Assembly (NCBI GenBank): GCA_001507915.1
Contig: LGER01000011.1
Span: 1-40,086, forward strand
Direction of reading: 5' to 3'
Length of the DNA stretch: 40,086 bases
Source of the DNA: Desulfonauticus sp. 38_4375
GTDB lineage: Bacteria; Desulfobacterota; Desulfovibrionia; Desulfovibrionales; Desulfonatronovibrionaceae
Shown: piece after piece, positions 17,473-25,676 of the stretch
Layout: the number at the start of each line of letters is the position of its first letter
How positions within the stretch are numbered: position 1 is the stretch's first letter
Translations under genes and position numbers: made by a program
The notes under the pieces: model-generated
What the model was told of the DNA's origin: nothing
Seen by the model: only the letters and a program-made list of their open reading frames with translations
Databases searched by the model: none

Positions 17473-17501
17473 AAAGGCCCTGCCCTAAAAACAGGGCCTT
17501 T
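17473..17501 (-). other. intergenic hairpin between potD and potA
   Basis: AAAGGCCCTG (17473-17482) pairs perfectly with CAGGGCCTTT (17492-17501) around a nine-base loop. Read on the minus strand it lies about 10 bases after the potD stop and about 12 before the potA ATG. It lacks a T-run on that side, so it is probably a partial terminator or, more likely, a 3' stabilising hairpin that raises potD mRNA over potABC. Such stem-loops are common after binding-protein genes in ABC operons. Confidence 0.75.
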
Positions 17502-17510
17502 AAATTATTT

Positions 17511-18572
17511 TTAACGAGCAGCTTTTACTTTATCTAGGATTTTGGCCTCAATGGCCTCAATCTGAGCTGGCACAGGGGGATACCATTTAATGTTGTCAAT
17601 GTCAGCAGAAGAAAAGGAGCGTGTCAAATTATCTTTAATTTCAGGCAGTAAGAACTTTTCTACCCCTTTGGAAGCAGTAAAATACCCTTCCTTGTTGGTA
17701 AAATAAGCAGCATTTTCTGGCTCTAACATAAAGTTAATCCACTTATAGGCAGCGTCTACATTCTTGGCCTTGGCAGGCAGGGCAAAGGTATCTATCCAGC
17801 CCAGGGCCCCACTTTTGGGAGCAACAAAATCAATATCAGGATTTTCCTTATGTAACTTCCAGCCACCACCATCCCAGCCCATGGCCACAAAAACTTCCTT
17901 GGAACGCAAGAGCTCCAGCAAGGCATCTCCATTGGTCCAGTAGTTCTTCACCAGGGATTTGCTGGCAATAAGCTTTTCTCCAATTTTTTCCATCATCTTA
18001 GCATATTCTTGAGGATTGGAGTAAAGTTCAAAGGGATTATAACCCAAAGCAAAGGCCAAACCAATAAGGGTAGGTCTTTTCAAACGATAACTAATTCTAC
18101 CTTTGTATTTGGGATTTAACAGGTCTGTATAGTCACTGGCTTCTGGAGCGAACTTCTTATTGACAATAAGTCCAGAAGTCCCCCAGCAAAAGGGCACTGC
18201 ATAGGATTTTCCCTGGACCAAAGTATTCTTTTTTACTGCTTCTAACATGGAAGGAATGATGTTTTCTGTCTTTATTTTGGAGTAATCCAAGGGTTGATAA
18301 ATGTGATATTTGGCCTGAACAGAGGCAATCCTATCCTGGCTGGGCTGAATTAAATCAAACCCACCTCCTCTGGTTGCCCTTAATTTGGCAATCATCTCCT
18401 CATTGTTGGAATAGGTGACTTCCACCTTAATTCCTGTCTGTTTTTCAAACTTTTCCACCAGTTCCTTGGGAGCATACCCCTTCCAGGTTAATAACTTTAA
18501 AGTGGACTGGGCCCATCCCAAAGACACACTTAAAAACAATATGCTTATTACACCCACCAACACCTTTTTCAT
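17511..18572 (-). CDS. potD: polyamine-type periplasmic binding protein PotD
   Basis: The 353-residue protein begins with a Sec signal peptide (MKKVLVGVISILFLSVSLGWA, cut near residue 21). The mature part opens with STLKLLTWKGYAPKELVEKF, typical of the PotD/PotF cluster, and has the GFDLIQPSQDRIASV and GWIDTFALPAKAKN segments. It captures the substrate in the periplasm and delivers it to PotBC. Being first in the operon and followed by a stabilising hairpin fits a need for excess binding protein. ATG 18572 has a strong TAGGAGG site. Spermidine versus putrescine preference cannot be read reliably. Confidence 0.9.
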   Translation of the reverse strand: MKKVLVGVISILFLSVSLGWAQSTLKLLTWKGYAPKELVEKFEKQTGIKVEVTYSNNEEMIAKLRATRGGGFDLIQPSQDRIASVQAKYHIYQPLDYSKIKTENIIPSMLEAVKKNTLVQGKSYAVPFCWGTSGLIVNKKFAPEASDYTDLLNPKYKGRISYRLKRPTLIGLAFALGYNPFELYSNPQEYAKMMEKIGEKLIASKSLVKNYWTNGDALLELLRSKEVFVAMGWDGGGWKLHKENPDIDFVAPKSGALGWIDTFALPAKAKNVDAAYKWINFMLEPENAAYFTNKEGYFTASKGVEKFLLPEIKDNLTRSFSSADIDNIKWYPPVPAQIEAIEAKILDKVKAAR

Positions 18573-18608
18573 AGCTAACCTCCTAAAATATTTAGACCTA
18601 CCTGAAAA

Positions 18609-18637
18609 AGACTAAAAAATATTTTGCATCAGGTCAA
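18609..18637 (-). promoter_or_regulatory. candidate promoter of the potDABC operon
   Basis: On the minus strand TTGACC (18637-18632) is a five-of-six -35 box. TAGTCT (18614-18609) after 17 bases is a weak -10 box. It lies 36 bases before the potD ATG. The weak -10 together with the repeats just upstream would suit activator-dependent expression. Confidence 0.4.
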
Positions 18638-18654
18638 GCTAAGGTTCAAAAAAT

Positions 18655-18691
18655 TTACCCTTCATTACCACCAGGTAACATTTTCTTTACC
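18655..18691. promoter_or_regulatory. candidate operator: phased TTACC/GGTAA half-sites between potD and nikK-like gene
   Basis: TTACC occurs at 18655-18659, 18665-18669 and 18687-18691, with the reverse complement GGTAA at 18674-18678. Start-to-start distances between direct copies are 10 and 22 bases, about one and two helical turns. TTACC-ACCA-GGTAA is a perfect inverted repeat. The cluster lies upstream of both candidate -35 boxes in the divergent region, so one regulator could serve both transcripts. The regulator is unknown. Confidence 0.45.
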
Positions 18692-18721
18692 TTTTGATAA
18701 CACTATTTTTTAAATTTTATG

Positions 18722-18750
18722 TTGACATAAAAAAATAAAAACAATAACAC
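18722..18750 (+). promoter_or_regulatory. candidate promoter of the NikK/NikL-like pair
   Basis: A consensus TTGACA -35 box (18722-18727) is followed after 17 A-rich bases by TAACAC (18745-18750), a weak -10 box. The predicted start leaves a short leader before the AGGAGGT ribosome site (18770-18776). Confidence 0.4.
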
Positions 18751-18780
18751 AAAATGCAAATATTTTCTCAGGAGGTAAAA

Positions 18781-19554
18781 ATGAAAAGATTTTTTTTAAC
18801 CATTTTTTTACTTTTGTGGGGCGTAAGTAATGCCCTGGCCCATGAATTTATCCTCAAGCCCTATTATTTTTCCCTGCCCCTGGGACAGGCTAATCCTTTT
18901 CAGGTGATTTCTACCCATACTTTTATGCTCAGTGAAGAAACAGAGCCTGTGGATAAGGTAAAAATCACCCTCTTAACCCCTTCTCAGCAAAAACAAAATT
19001 TAAGCTTAAAGCCTAATGAGCAACTCCTTACCCTAGACGGCAGTTTTGAGCCTCAGGCAGAAGGGACTTACATCCTTTTAGGCCATCGCGAGGGAATGAT
19101 CTGGACCAAAACCACTTCTGGCTGGAAGCAACAAAGTAAAAAGGGCTTAACTGGAGTTCTTAGCAGTGGAAAATATGAAAAGCTGGCCAAAGCCATTATA
19201 AATGTGGGCCAGGTTTCTCCCCAAGACAGCTTCTTTAAGCACAAAACCGGACAAATTCTGGAAATAACACCCCTAATAAATCCCTATTTTTTAAAAGCAG
19301 GAGACCTTTTACCTGTGCAAATAACTTATAAAGGGAAGCCCTTTTCCCTGGAAGTGCGAGCCACTTATGACCGTTTTTCTCTCCAGGAAGGCACCTATGC
19401 CTATCTCACCCAAAGCAATGAACAAGGTATAGCCTACATCAAGATTACTGCCCCTGGCATCTGGATGGTAAGGGTGGAAAAAGAAGAGCAGGTTTCTTCC
19501 CCTGATTATGACAAGCATGTAATAAGGTCTGTATTGACCTTTGAGGTGCGCTAG
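18781..19554 (+). CDS. NikK-like periplasmic DUF4198 protein
   Basis: The start is ATG 18781, five bases after AGGAGG, and not the in-frame ATG nine codons earlier. This gives 257 residues with a clear signal peptide (MKRFFLTIFLLLWGVSNALA), cut before HEFILKPYYF. The rest resembles DUF4198/COG5266 proteins, beta-rich periplasmic proteins found beside nickel and cobalt transporters. In several delta-proteobacterial Nik ECF transporters this component is called NikK. No ECF permease or ATPase gene accompanies it here. The mature N-terminus would be histidine, which could bind metal through its amine and side chain. The stop directly abuts the next gene. Role in metal binding or uptake is inferred. 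Confidence 0.78.
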   Translation: MKRFFLTIFLLLWGVSNALAHEFILKPYYFSLPLGQANPFQVISTHTFMLSEETEPVDKVKITLLTPSQQKQNLSLKPNEQLLTLDGSFEPQAEGTYILLGHREGMIWTKTTSGWKQQSKKGLTGVLSSGKYEKLAKAIINVGQVSPQDSFFKHKTGQILEITPLINPYFLKAGDLLPVQITYKGKPFSLEVRATYDRFSLQEGTYAYLTQSNEQGIAYIKITAPGIWMVRVEKEEQVSSPDYDKHVIRSVLTFEVR

Positions 19555-19971
19555 ATGGTTTTCTGGATTTTTTGGTTTTTGCTTGGCCTGCCTTCTTCCT
19601 CTCTGGCTCACGGGCTTGGTTGCAATCTCTATACCCAGGAACTACCTTACTTTGAGGTCTATTTTTTACCTCAAGAAAGCGCCTCTTTTGCTGAAGTAAA
19701 GGTTATTGACCCTACAACCAGAGACATACTTCTTAGGGGGCAAACCGATTTTCAGGGTCGGTTTGCCCTTCCTCCCTTTACTCAAAGGGTAAAGGTGGAA
19801 ATAAAGGCAGGCATGGGGCATAAAAAAATCTTTTACCTGGAACCTCATTCTTTAAAAAAGCCAAAAACTTTAAACAACACCCCTTCTCTTTTCCTGAAAA
19901 TAATCCTGGGCCTATCTTTGCTCTTAAATGGCTACCTCCTAGCCCGCATAAACACCTCCCGCAAGGCTTAA
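19555..19971 (+). CDS. NikL/CbiL-like periplasmic protein with C-terminal anchor
   Basis: The 138 residues comprise a signal peptide (~1-18, LLGLPSSSLA then HGLGCNLY), an immunoglobulin-like or carboxypeptidase-regulatory-like domain (~25-98), and one membrane segment near the C-terminus (~110-130). The segment AEVKVIDP, a TDFQGRFALPP turn and VEIKAGMGHKKIF match the pattern of NikL/CbiL proteins that accompany nickel and cobalt ECF transporters. Like its neighbour, the mature protein would start with His. ATG 19555 follows the preceding stop with no gap. The stop codon lies inside the left arm of a strong terminator, so the transcript ends here. Confidence 0.72.
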   Translation: MVFWIFWFLLGLPSSSLAHGLGCNLYTQELPYFEVYFLPQESASFAEVKVIDPTTRDILLRGQTDFQGRFALPPFTQRVKVEIKAGMGHKKIFYLEPHSLKKPKTLNNTPSLFLKIILGLSLLLNGYLLARINTSRKA

Positions 19972-19996
19972 AGGCCAGCTTTAAGCCTTGCCTTTT
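19962..19996 (+). terminator. intrinsic terminator overlapping the NikL-like stop codon
   Basis: CAAGGCTTAAAG (19962-19973) pairs perfectly over 12 bp with CTTTAAGCCTTG (19979-19990) around a five-base loop, followed by CCTTTT. The TAA stop (19969-19971) lies inside the left arm, so the last sense codons form part of the hairpin. It ends the NikK/NikL-like transcript and isolates the ATPase gene downstream. Confidence 0.88.
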
Positions 19997-20022
19997 AATC
20001 CCTTCTCCTTTACCTTTTGAAT

Positions 20023-21465
20023 ATGAAAATTGAGCTCAAAAAAGCTAATATCTACCGCCAGGATAAGCTATTACTTAAAGACATCTCTCTTACCATCTCT
20101 TCAGGAAAACACTTCTTTATCCTGGGTCCCAATGGAAGTGGAAAAAGCTCTCTTTTAGACTTCTTACTGGGCTATCTATCTCCAAAACCTGAAGAGATTA
20201 AAACCAGAATTTATTACCTAAACAATACTTATTCCCACTCACCCTTAACCCTAAGGCCTTATGTCAGCTATCTCAAACCTGAAGATGTGGATTTTTACTG
20301 GGAGCAGGAATTAAACTTTAAAGTACAGGAAATTTTAGCTTCTGGACTCAAGGGAGAAATTTTTCCCACCCTATCCTTTGCCAGCTTGCCTGAAGAATTA
20401 AAACAACTAACCAGCTTCCTTGGCTTAACCCCTTTCCTGCAAAGAAATTTTTTCAGTTTATCCACAGGAGAAGCTAGAAAGGTACTTTTGGCCCGCACCT
20501 TTTTTAGCAAACCCCAATTTCTCTTTTTAGATGAACTATTTTTAAATCTGGACCCAAAAGCCAGCCAGGACCTTATCCAGTTATTAAGCAAGTATCTGCA
20601 AACCCATAAAGCCGCTCTGGTTTTAACCTCTCATCAAAAAATAGATTTTCCCTTCCCTGTTAATTACTTATGCATAAAAGACCAAACCCTGGTTCCCTGT
20701 ACCAACCCTAAAACTACCCTGCCTAAAAACAAATTTTCTTCTCAACTTCCTTCCAGTCCCACTCTGCTCTCGCTAAAAAAATGTCTGGTAAAAAGAGAGC
20801 ATAAAACCCTTTTGGAAGTAAAAGAGCTAAACATAAAAGAAGGTGCTAAGCTTGCTATCTTAGGCCCTAATGGAAGTGGAAAAACCACCTTTTTTAAACT
20901 GGTTAAAGGAGAAATCTATCCCTTAAAAGGTGGAGAGCTTATTTTTAAAGGACAAAACTTACCTCCCAGAAATATTCGGGAAAAAAACTTGGGCTTTTTC
21001 TCTCCAGAAATAAAAAACTATTTTGACCAGGATTTAAAAGCCTGGCAAATCATTGCCACAGGTCTTTACGCCAGCTACCATCCCTTTAAACCTTTGCAAG
21101 CACAGGACAAGCAAAAGACCTTAGACCTGATGAAAAAATTTTCCTGCTTGGATTTGGCTAAAATAAAGTTTAAGCACCTGTCTTTTGGCCAAAAGAATAA
21201 AATTCTGCTTTTAAGAAGCATTATTTTAAATCCCCCAATATTGCTTTTAGATGAGCCTTTTATTGGCCTAGATGAAGTTCAAAGAGAACTTTTTATCTCC
21301 TATTTAAAACTCAAGCCAGAACTTACTTTACTTATTAGTGCGCACGAAACTAATTTGCTGGAAGAATTATGCCTGGAAGGAATAGTTTTAGAGAAAAACC
21401 AATTGGTTTTTCAGGGGACTTTTCAAGAAGCAAAAAGGTTTTATCTTCAGAGGATAAAAATTTAG
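20023..21465 (+). CDS. ModF-like protein with two ABC ATPase domains
   Basis: This 480-residue cytoplasmic protein has two nucleotide-binding domains in tandem and no membrane segments. Domain 1 (~1-215) has Walker A GPNGSGKSS, signature LSTGEARKVLLAR, Walker B FLFLDE (followed by LF, not P) and TSHQK. Domain 2 (~245-480) has GPNGSGKTT, LSFGQKNKILLLR, LLLDEPFIGLD and SAHET. The layout and the LSTGEARK signature match ModF/PhrA proteins, associated with molybdenum in E. coli but of unproven function. ATG 20023 is preferred over TTG 20017; neither has a visible ribosome site. It follows a terminator and overlaps the convergent merR stop by four bases. Substrate unknown. Confidence 0.8.
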   Translation: MKIELKKANIYRQDKLLLKDISLTISSGKHFFILGPNGSGKSSLLDFLLGYLSPKPEEIKTRIYYLNNTYSHSPLTLRPYVSYLKPEDVDFYWEQELNFKVQEILASGLKGEIFPTLSFASLPEELKQLTSFLGLTPFLQRNFFSLSTGEARKVLLARTFFSKPQFLFLDELFLNLDPKASQDLIQLLSKYLQTHKAALVLTSHQKIDFPFPVNYLCIKDQTLVPCTNPKTTLPKNKFSSQLPSSPTLLSLKKCLVKREHKTLLEVKELNIKEGAKLAILGPNGSGKTTFFKLVKGEIYPLKGGELIFKGQNLPPRNIREKNLGFFSPEIKNYFDQDLKAWQIIATGLYASYHPFKPLQAQDKQKTLDLMKKFSCLDLAKIKFKHLSFGQKNKILLLRSIILNPPILLLDEPFIGLDEVQRELFISYLKLKPELTLLISAHETNLLEELCLEGIVLEKNQLVFQGTFQEAKRFYLQRIKI

Positions 21466-21758
21466 TCCAGCAATTTTAAAATATCTTTTAACTCCTTTCT
21501 AATATCTTCTACTTTTTCTAACCAGCGGTTATGCTCCTGTAAGCGAAGCTTTGCTCCTTCAATGGTCAACTTTTCTTCATAAAGGAGATACTTGATGCGT
21601 TTTAAAAGTTTTAAGTGTTCTTCAGTATAAAGACGCTGGCCCTTACTGGAACGCTCAGGAGTAAGCTGGGGAAACTCCTTTTCCCAGAAACGCAGGACAT
21701 AAGGCTCTAATTCCAACTCTCTGGCCACTTCACCTATTTTATAATATCTACTTTTCAT
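21462..21758 (-). CDS. MerR-family transcriptional regulator
   Basis: This is a 98-residue DNA-binding protein with a MerR winged helix (YYKIGEVARELELEPYVLRFWEKEFP, HTH ~5-24) and a short helical dimerisation tail (~65-98). It has no effector domain or cysteine metal site, so the ligand is unknown. This short type commonly follows pheT. ATG 21758 is chosen because the longer TTG 21803 form would encode the terminator hairpin and not match MerR proteins. The ribosome site is poor, and a terminator lies just upstream, so expression probably depends on read-through from pheT. Confidence 0.88.
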   Translation of the reverse strand: MKSRYYKIGEVARELELEPYVLRFWEKEFPQLTPERSSKGQRLYTEEHLKLLKRIKYLLYEEKLTIEGAKLRLQEHNRWLEKVEDIRKELKDILKLLD

Positions 21759-21763
21759 TGCTT

Positions 21764-21798
21764 TGAAAAAACAAAGGCGAACCCCAAAAAGGTTCGCC
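21764..21798 (-). terminator. terminator between pheT and merR
   Basis: On the minus strand GGCGAACC (21798-21791) pairs with GGTTCGCC (21783-21776) around a seven-base loop, followed by TTTGTTTTTTC (21775-21765). It begins 26 bases after the pheT stop and ends only about six bases before the merR ATG. It should end most of the translation-operon transcripts. Confidence 0.88.
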
Positions 21799-21824
21799 CT
21801 CAAAAAACAGAAATTTATTTTTGT

Positions 21825-24224
21825 CTAGGGAAAACGTACATCTAACTTATCCAGTAAGGTTTTACCAATCTTATCGTGAATTTTATTTACTTCTTTATCT
21901 TTGAGACTCTTGTCCTTGGAACGATAAAATAACCTTAAGGTAACATTCTTTTCTGCTTTACCTTGAGGATAAAAAATATCTATTACCCGCACTTCTTCCA
22001 GCAAAGCCACTTTAAGCTCAGAAATTACCTCTAAAACTTCAACTAACTTTAAACTCAAAGGACAAACTAGAGTAATGTCCCTGGTAGTACCAGGAAACTT
22101 GGGTAATTCTTGAAAGCTGTATCTTTTTTGTTGATAACAAGCAAAAATCTTTTCCAAATTTAAATCTGCATACCATAGTTCTTGATTGGCCTCAAACCTA
22201 TCAGCTATTTCCTCTTCTACCAATCCCAGAAAACCAATCTCTTCTCCTTGCTGGAAGACTTTTACCCAGGGTTTAAGATAAAAATCCTTATTTTCCACAA
22301 GACGAAATTCTAAATCCTGACAACCAAAGACCTGGGCCAAATGCTCTACCAACCCCTTTAAATCCAGATAATCAACCTTCTTGTCTGCGGAATAAGGCCA
22401 AAAATTTCCCTCTCTACTGCCTGTAAGTAAAAGGGCCAGCCTGTGCTCTTCTCGACACAGGGTCTCTTGCTCTTTATCCAAAAAAAAGGTTTTGGCCACT
22501 TCAAAAAGGCGTAAGTCCCTATTTTCTCGTCCAAAGTTCACTCGAACAGTATTTAAAATTCCAGCCAGCAGGTTAGTGCGCAGGACATTTTGTTCTTCGC
22601 TTAAGGGATTTAAAATATAAACCCTTTGCTCTTTGTCTTCTTTCTGCAACAAATCCAGGGTCTCTTCTGCCACAAAACTATAGTTAATGGCTTCGTTTAA
22701 GCCCACGCCTTTAGCCCAGTGCTTTATTTTACTCAAAAACTGAAACCAATCTTCTTTTTCTACCTTTAAACTCTTACTTACCTTGGGCAAGGTAGCAGGA
22801 ATTCTATCCAGACCATAAATGCGTCCCACCTCTTCTATAAGGTCCACTTCCCTTTCCAGATCCTGGCGATAACTGGGAGGAGTTACCAGCCACTTTTCAG
22901 CTCCAGGTTGCAATCCACAGCCCAAACTCTCTAAAGTCTTAGAGCAAAATTCCTCAGAAATTTCTATGCCCAGCAGTTCACTTACCTTTCCAGACCTAAA
23001 GGTAATTATTCTCTCTTTATAGGGTTTAGTCTCTTTTCTGGCTACGCCTCTTAATACCCTGGCCTGAGTAAGTTGTTGCAACAGATGAGTGGCCCTTTCC
23101 AGGGCAAAGGGAGATAAAAGCTGGTCAATACCGCGTTCAAAACGATAGGAGGATTCACTACTTAACCCCAGTCTGCGTGCGGTTTTTCTAATGGTAACAG
23201 GGTTAAAAACAGCGCATTCCAATAAAACCTCTGTAGAGTTTTCATTGATTTCACTGTTTTCTCCTCCCATGACTCCAGCCAGGGCCACAGGTTTTTCTGC
23301 ATCCCAGATAAGCAAATCCGAACGCAAAAGTTTTCTCTTTTTGCCATCTAAGGTAGTAAATTCCTGGCCTTCTCTGGCCAGGTCCACTTGGATTTTCTTC
23401 CCGGCTAAAAGTTTGCGGTCAAAAGAGTGTAAAGGTTGACCCAATTCCAACATCACATAGTTGGTTACATCTACGATATTATTAATGGGTCTGATACCTG
23501 AAGTAAGTAAACGAAATCTAAGCCAAGCAGGGCTTTCCTTTAAAGTACAATCTGTTAACAATCTGGCCTGATAAAGATAACAATCCTCTGGAGCCTTGAT
23601 TTCTATTTCATAGTCTATCTCTTCTGTACTTTCTTTCACCTCCACGCAAGGAAGTTGCAAGGGCAAAGAATAAAGCACTGCCACTTCTCTGGCCAATCCC
23701 AGCACGCTCAAACAATCTGCCCTATTGGGAGTAATTCCAATGTCCAGAACATACCTATCCAGCCCCAAGGCATCTATCAGATTATCTCCCACTTTGAGAT
23801 TAGAAAATTCTTGATTTAAAACCCAAATCCCAGAGCTATCCTCACCCAGTTCCAATTCCTGGGCCGAACAAATCATGCCCACAGAAAGCTCACCTCTTAG
23901 CTTGGCCTTTTTGATAGTCAGCCCAGAAGGTAAGGTAGTTCCAATCAATGCTACAGGAACCAGCTGGTCTTGGGCCACATTGGGAGCACCACAAACTATA
24001 GGCAAGACTTCTGTACCCACATCCACCTTACACAAAGACAGGTGGTCACTTTTGGGATGAGGCTTACACTCCACTACCTTACCCACCACTACTGTTTCCA
24101 GGTAAGCAAAAGGAGAGGCTATTTCTTCCACTTCCAGACCAACCATGGTTAAACGATGGGCCAGGTCTTCTACATCTCCAGCAAAGGGAACAAAATCTTT
24201 TAACCAATTTAGACTAAGCAACAT
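21825..24224 (-). CDS. pheT: phenylalanine-tRNA ligase beta subunit
   Basis: PheT forms the alpha2-beta2 synthetase with PheS, binding tRNA-Phe and editing mischarged tyrosine. The 799 residues are full-length bacterial form. They show the N-terminal tRNA-binding (EMAP-like) domain (~39-150, VVVGKVVECKPHPKSDHLSL), the B3/B4 editing region (~210-385, RPINNIVDVTNYVMLELGQP), the B5 domain (~400-475), the catalytic-like core (~480-690) and the FDX-ACB domain (~705-799, FPGTTRDITLVCPLSL). ATG 24224 has a GAGG eight bases upstream. It lies 27 bases after pheS in the same operon. Confidence 0.97.
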   Translation of the reverse strand: MLLSLNWLKDFVPFAGDVEDLAHRLTMVGLEVEEIASPFAYLETVVVGKVVECKPHPKSDHLSLCKVDVGTEVLPIVCGAPNVAQDQLVPVALIGTTLPSGLTIKKAKLRGELSVGMICSAQELELGEDSSGIWVLNQEFSNLKVGDNLIDALGLDRYVLDIGITPNRADCLSVLGLAREVAVLYSLPLQLPCVEVKESTEEIDYEIEIKAPEDCYLYQARLLTDCTLKESPAWLRFRLLTSGIRPINNIVDVTNYVMLELGQPLHSFDRKLLAGKKIQVDLAREGQEFTTLDGKKRKLLRSDLLIWDAEKPVALAGVMGGENSEINENSTEVLLECAVFNPVTIRKTARRLGLSSESSYRFERGIDQLLSPFALERATHLLQQLTQARVLRGVARKETKPYKERIITFRSGKVSELLGIEISEEFCSKTLESLGCGLQPGAEKWLVTPPSYRQDLEREVDLIEEVGRIYGLDRIPATLPKVSKSLKVEKEDWFQFLSKIKHWAKGVGLNEAINYSFVAEETLDLLQKEDKEQRVYILNPLSEEQNVLRTNLLAGILNTVRVNFGRENRDLRLFEVAKTFFLDKEQETLCREEHRLALLLTGSREGNFWPYSADKKVDYLDLKGLVEHLAQVFGCQDLEFRLVENKDFYLKPWVKVFQQGEEIGFLGLVEEEIADRFEANQELWYADLNLEKIFACYQQKRYSFQELPKFPGTTRDITLVCPLSLKLVEVLEVISELKVALLEEVRVIDIFYPQGKAEKNVTLRLFYRSKDKSLKDKEVNKIHDKIGKTLLDKLDVRFP

Positions 24225-24251
24225 AAGAAAAACCTCAAAAAAAGCGGGAGT

Positions 24252-25298
24252 TTATACAAACTGCTTTAAAAAGCGAAGGTTATTGTCAAAGAAAATGCGT
24301 AAATCACCAATAGAATACTTGAGCATAGCAATCCTTTCTACGCCCAGACCAAAGGCAAAACCAGAGTATTCTTCTGGGTCATAATTGACCATCTTAAACA
24401 CAGCCGGGTCTATCATGCCACAACCCAAAATCTCCACCCAGCCTGTTTCCTTACACACGCGGCAGGTCTTACCAGCTACCTTTCCTTTTCCTCCACACAT
24501 TACACAACTAATATCCACCTCTGCACTGGGTTCTGTAAAGGGGAAAAAACTGGGACGAAAACGTACTCTGGTCTCACTACCAAATACTCTATGTAAAAAC
24601 AGGGTTAAAGTCCCCCTTAGGTCAGCCATGGTAACCTTTTTATCTACCAAAAAACCTTCTATTTGATGGAACATGGGACTATGGGTCAAATCAGAGTCCC
24701 GCCTGTAAACCTTGCCTGGAGCAATGGCTGCCACAGGAGGCTTTTTGGCCAACATGGTCCTTACTTGTAAAGGAGAAGTATGGGTACGCAAAAGGGTTTT
24801 ATCCGTGATATATAAACTGTCTTGCATATCCCTGGCAGGGTGCTCAGGGGGGATGTTTAAGGCCTCAAAATTGTAAAAATCTGTCTCCACCTCAGGCCCT
24901 AAAACCACTTCAAAGCCCAAAGAAGTAAAAATAGCAGAAACTTCTTCAATCACCAAGGTAATGGGATGTAAAGTGCCTACAGGTGGAATACGGCCTGGCA
25001 AGGTGGGGTCAAAGTCGCGTAACCGCTCTTCTTTTTCCTTTTGTTCAAAAAACCTTTTTTTTGCTTCCCACAGACTACTTAACTTTTCTTTTATTTCATT
25101 GGCTTTGCGTCCAGCTTCAGGCCTTTCTTCTGGAGCAAGTTTAGGCAGTCCCTTCATTACCTCAGCCAGTCTTCCTTTACGGCTAAGATAACGAATCCGG
25201 ACCTCTTCTAACTGAGAAATAGACGAGGCCTTATCCAGGTCTTTTTCCAGTTCCTGAATAAGGCCATCTAGTTCAGCCAAAAAAGTTGTGAGAGACAT
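24252..25298 (-). CDS. pheS: phenylalanine-tRNA ligase alpha subunit
   Basis: PheS is the catalytic subunit that activates phenylalanine and charges tRNA-Phe. The 348 residues contain the N-terminal coiled coil (~15-90) and the class-II core: motif 2 region [35 protein letters not shown], and motif 3 [13 protein letters not shown]. Cys-x2-Cys pairs ([18 protein letters not shown]) occur in an insertion of the kind seen in some bacterial PheS. It starts three bases after rplT, leaving no room for a pheM-like attenuator. Confidence 0.97.
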   Translation of the reverse strand: MSLTTFLAELDGLIQELEKDLDKASSISQLEEVRIRYLSRKGRLAEVMKGLPKLAPEERPEAGRKANEIKEKLSSLWEAKKRFFEQKEKEERLRDFDPTLPGRIPPVGTLHPITLVIEEVSAIFTSLGFEVVLGPEVETDFYNFEALNIPPEHPARDMQDSLYITDKTLLRTHTSPLQVRTMLAKKPPVAAIAPGKVYRRDSDLTHSPMFHQIEGFLVDKKVTMADLRGTLTLFLHRVFGSETRVRFRPSFFPFTEPSAEVDISCVMCGGKGKVAGKTCRVCKETGWVEILGCGMIDPAVFKMVNYDPEEYSGFAFGLGVERIAMLKYSIGDLRIFFDNNLRFLKQFV

Positions 25299-25301
25299 GG
25301 C

Positions 25302-25652
25302 TTACAAACTGGCTTTAGCAAGTTCAGCTAAACGGGCAAAGGCTGCCTTCTCATACACAGCCATATCTGCCAAAGATTTACGATTAATTGCTACTCCCGC
25401 CTTATTCAATCCATTCATAAAGCGGCTATAAGAAAGACCATACTCTCTGGCAGCCGCATTAATTCTTACAATCCAAAGCTTGCGAAATTCTCTTTTGCGC
25501 TGTTTTCTGTCTCTATAAGCATAGCAAAGAGACCTTTCTACCTGCTCTCTAGCAATACGATAGAGTTTTCCCCTAGAGCCAGTATAGCCCTTGGCCATCT
25601 TCAAATATTTTTTATGCCTGCGATGGCGAGTTTTTCCAGATTTTACACGCAT
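25302..25652 (-). CDS. rplT: 50S ribosomal protein L20
   Basis: L20 is a basic 116-residue protein needed early in 50S assembly, binding 23S rRNA. The N-terminal extension ([21 protein letters not shown]) and the globular domain ([40 protein letters not shown]) match the family. ATG 25652 has a GGGAGGAG ribosome site. In many bacteria L20 represses the infC-rpmI-rplT transcript by binding its leader; no such site can be recognised here by eye. Confidence 0.98.
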   Translation of the reverse strand: MRVKSGKTRHRRHKKYLKMAKGYTGSRGKLYRIAREQVERSLCYAYRDRKQRKREFRKLWIVRINAAAREYGLSYSRFMNGLNKAGVAINRKSLADMAVYEKAAFARLAELAKASL

Positions 25653-25676
25653 CTTATATCTCCTCCCTAAAATAAA

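Noticed and set aside
18690-18751. NikR-type operator near the NikK-like promoter, from ATAACAC copies at 18698 and 18744
   Set aside because: The copies are direct repeats, not the inverted GTGTTAC/GTAACAC arrangement, and spacing is wrong; the TTACC/GGTAA cluster is the better candidate.
25299-25320. Possible pheM-like leader-peptide attenuator before pheS
   Set aside because: Only three bases separate rplT and pheS, so there is no room for a leader peptide or terminator.
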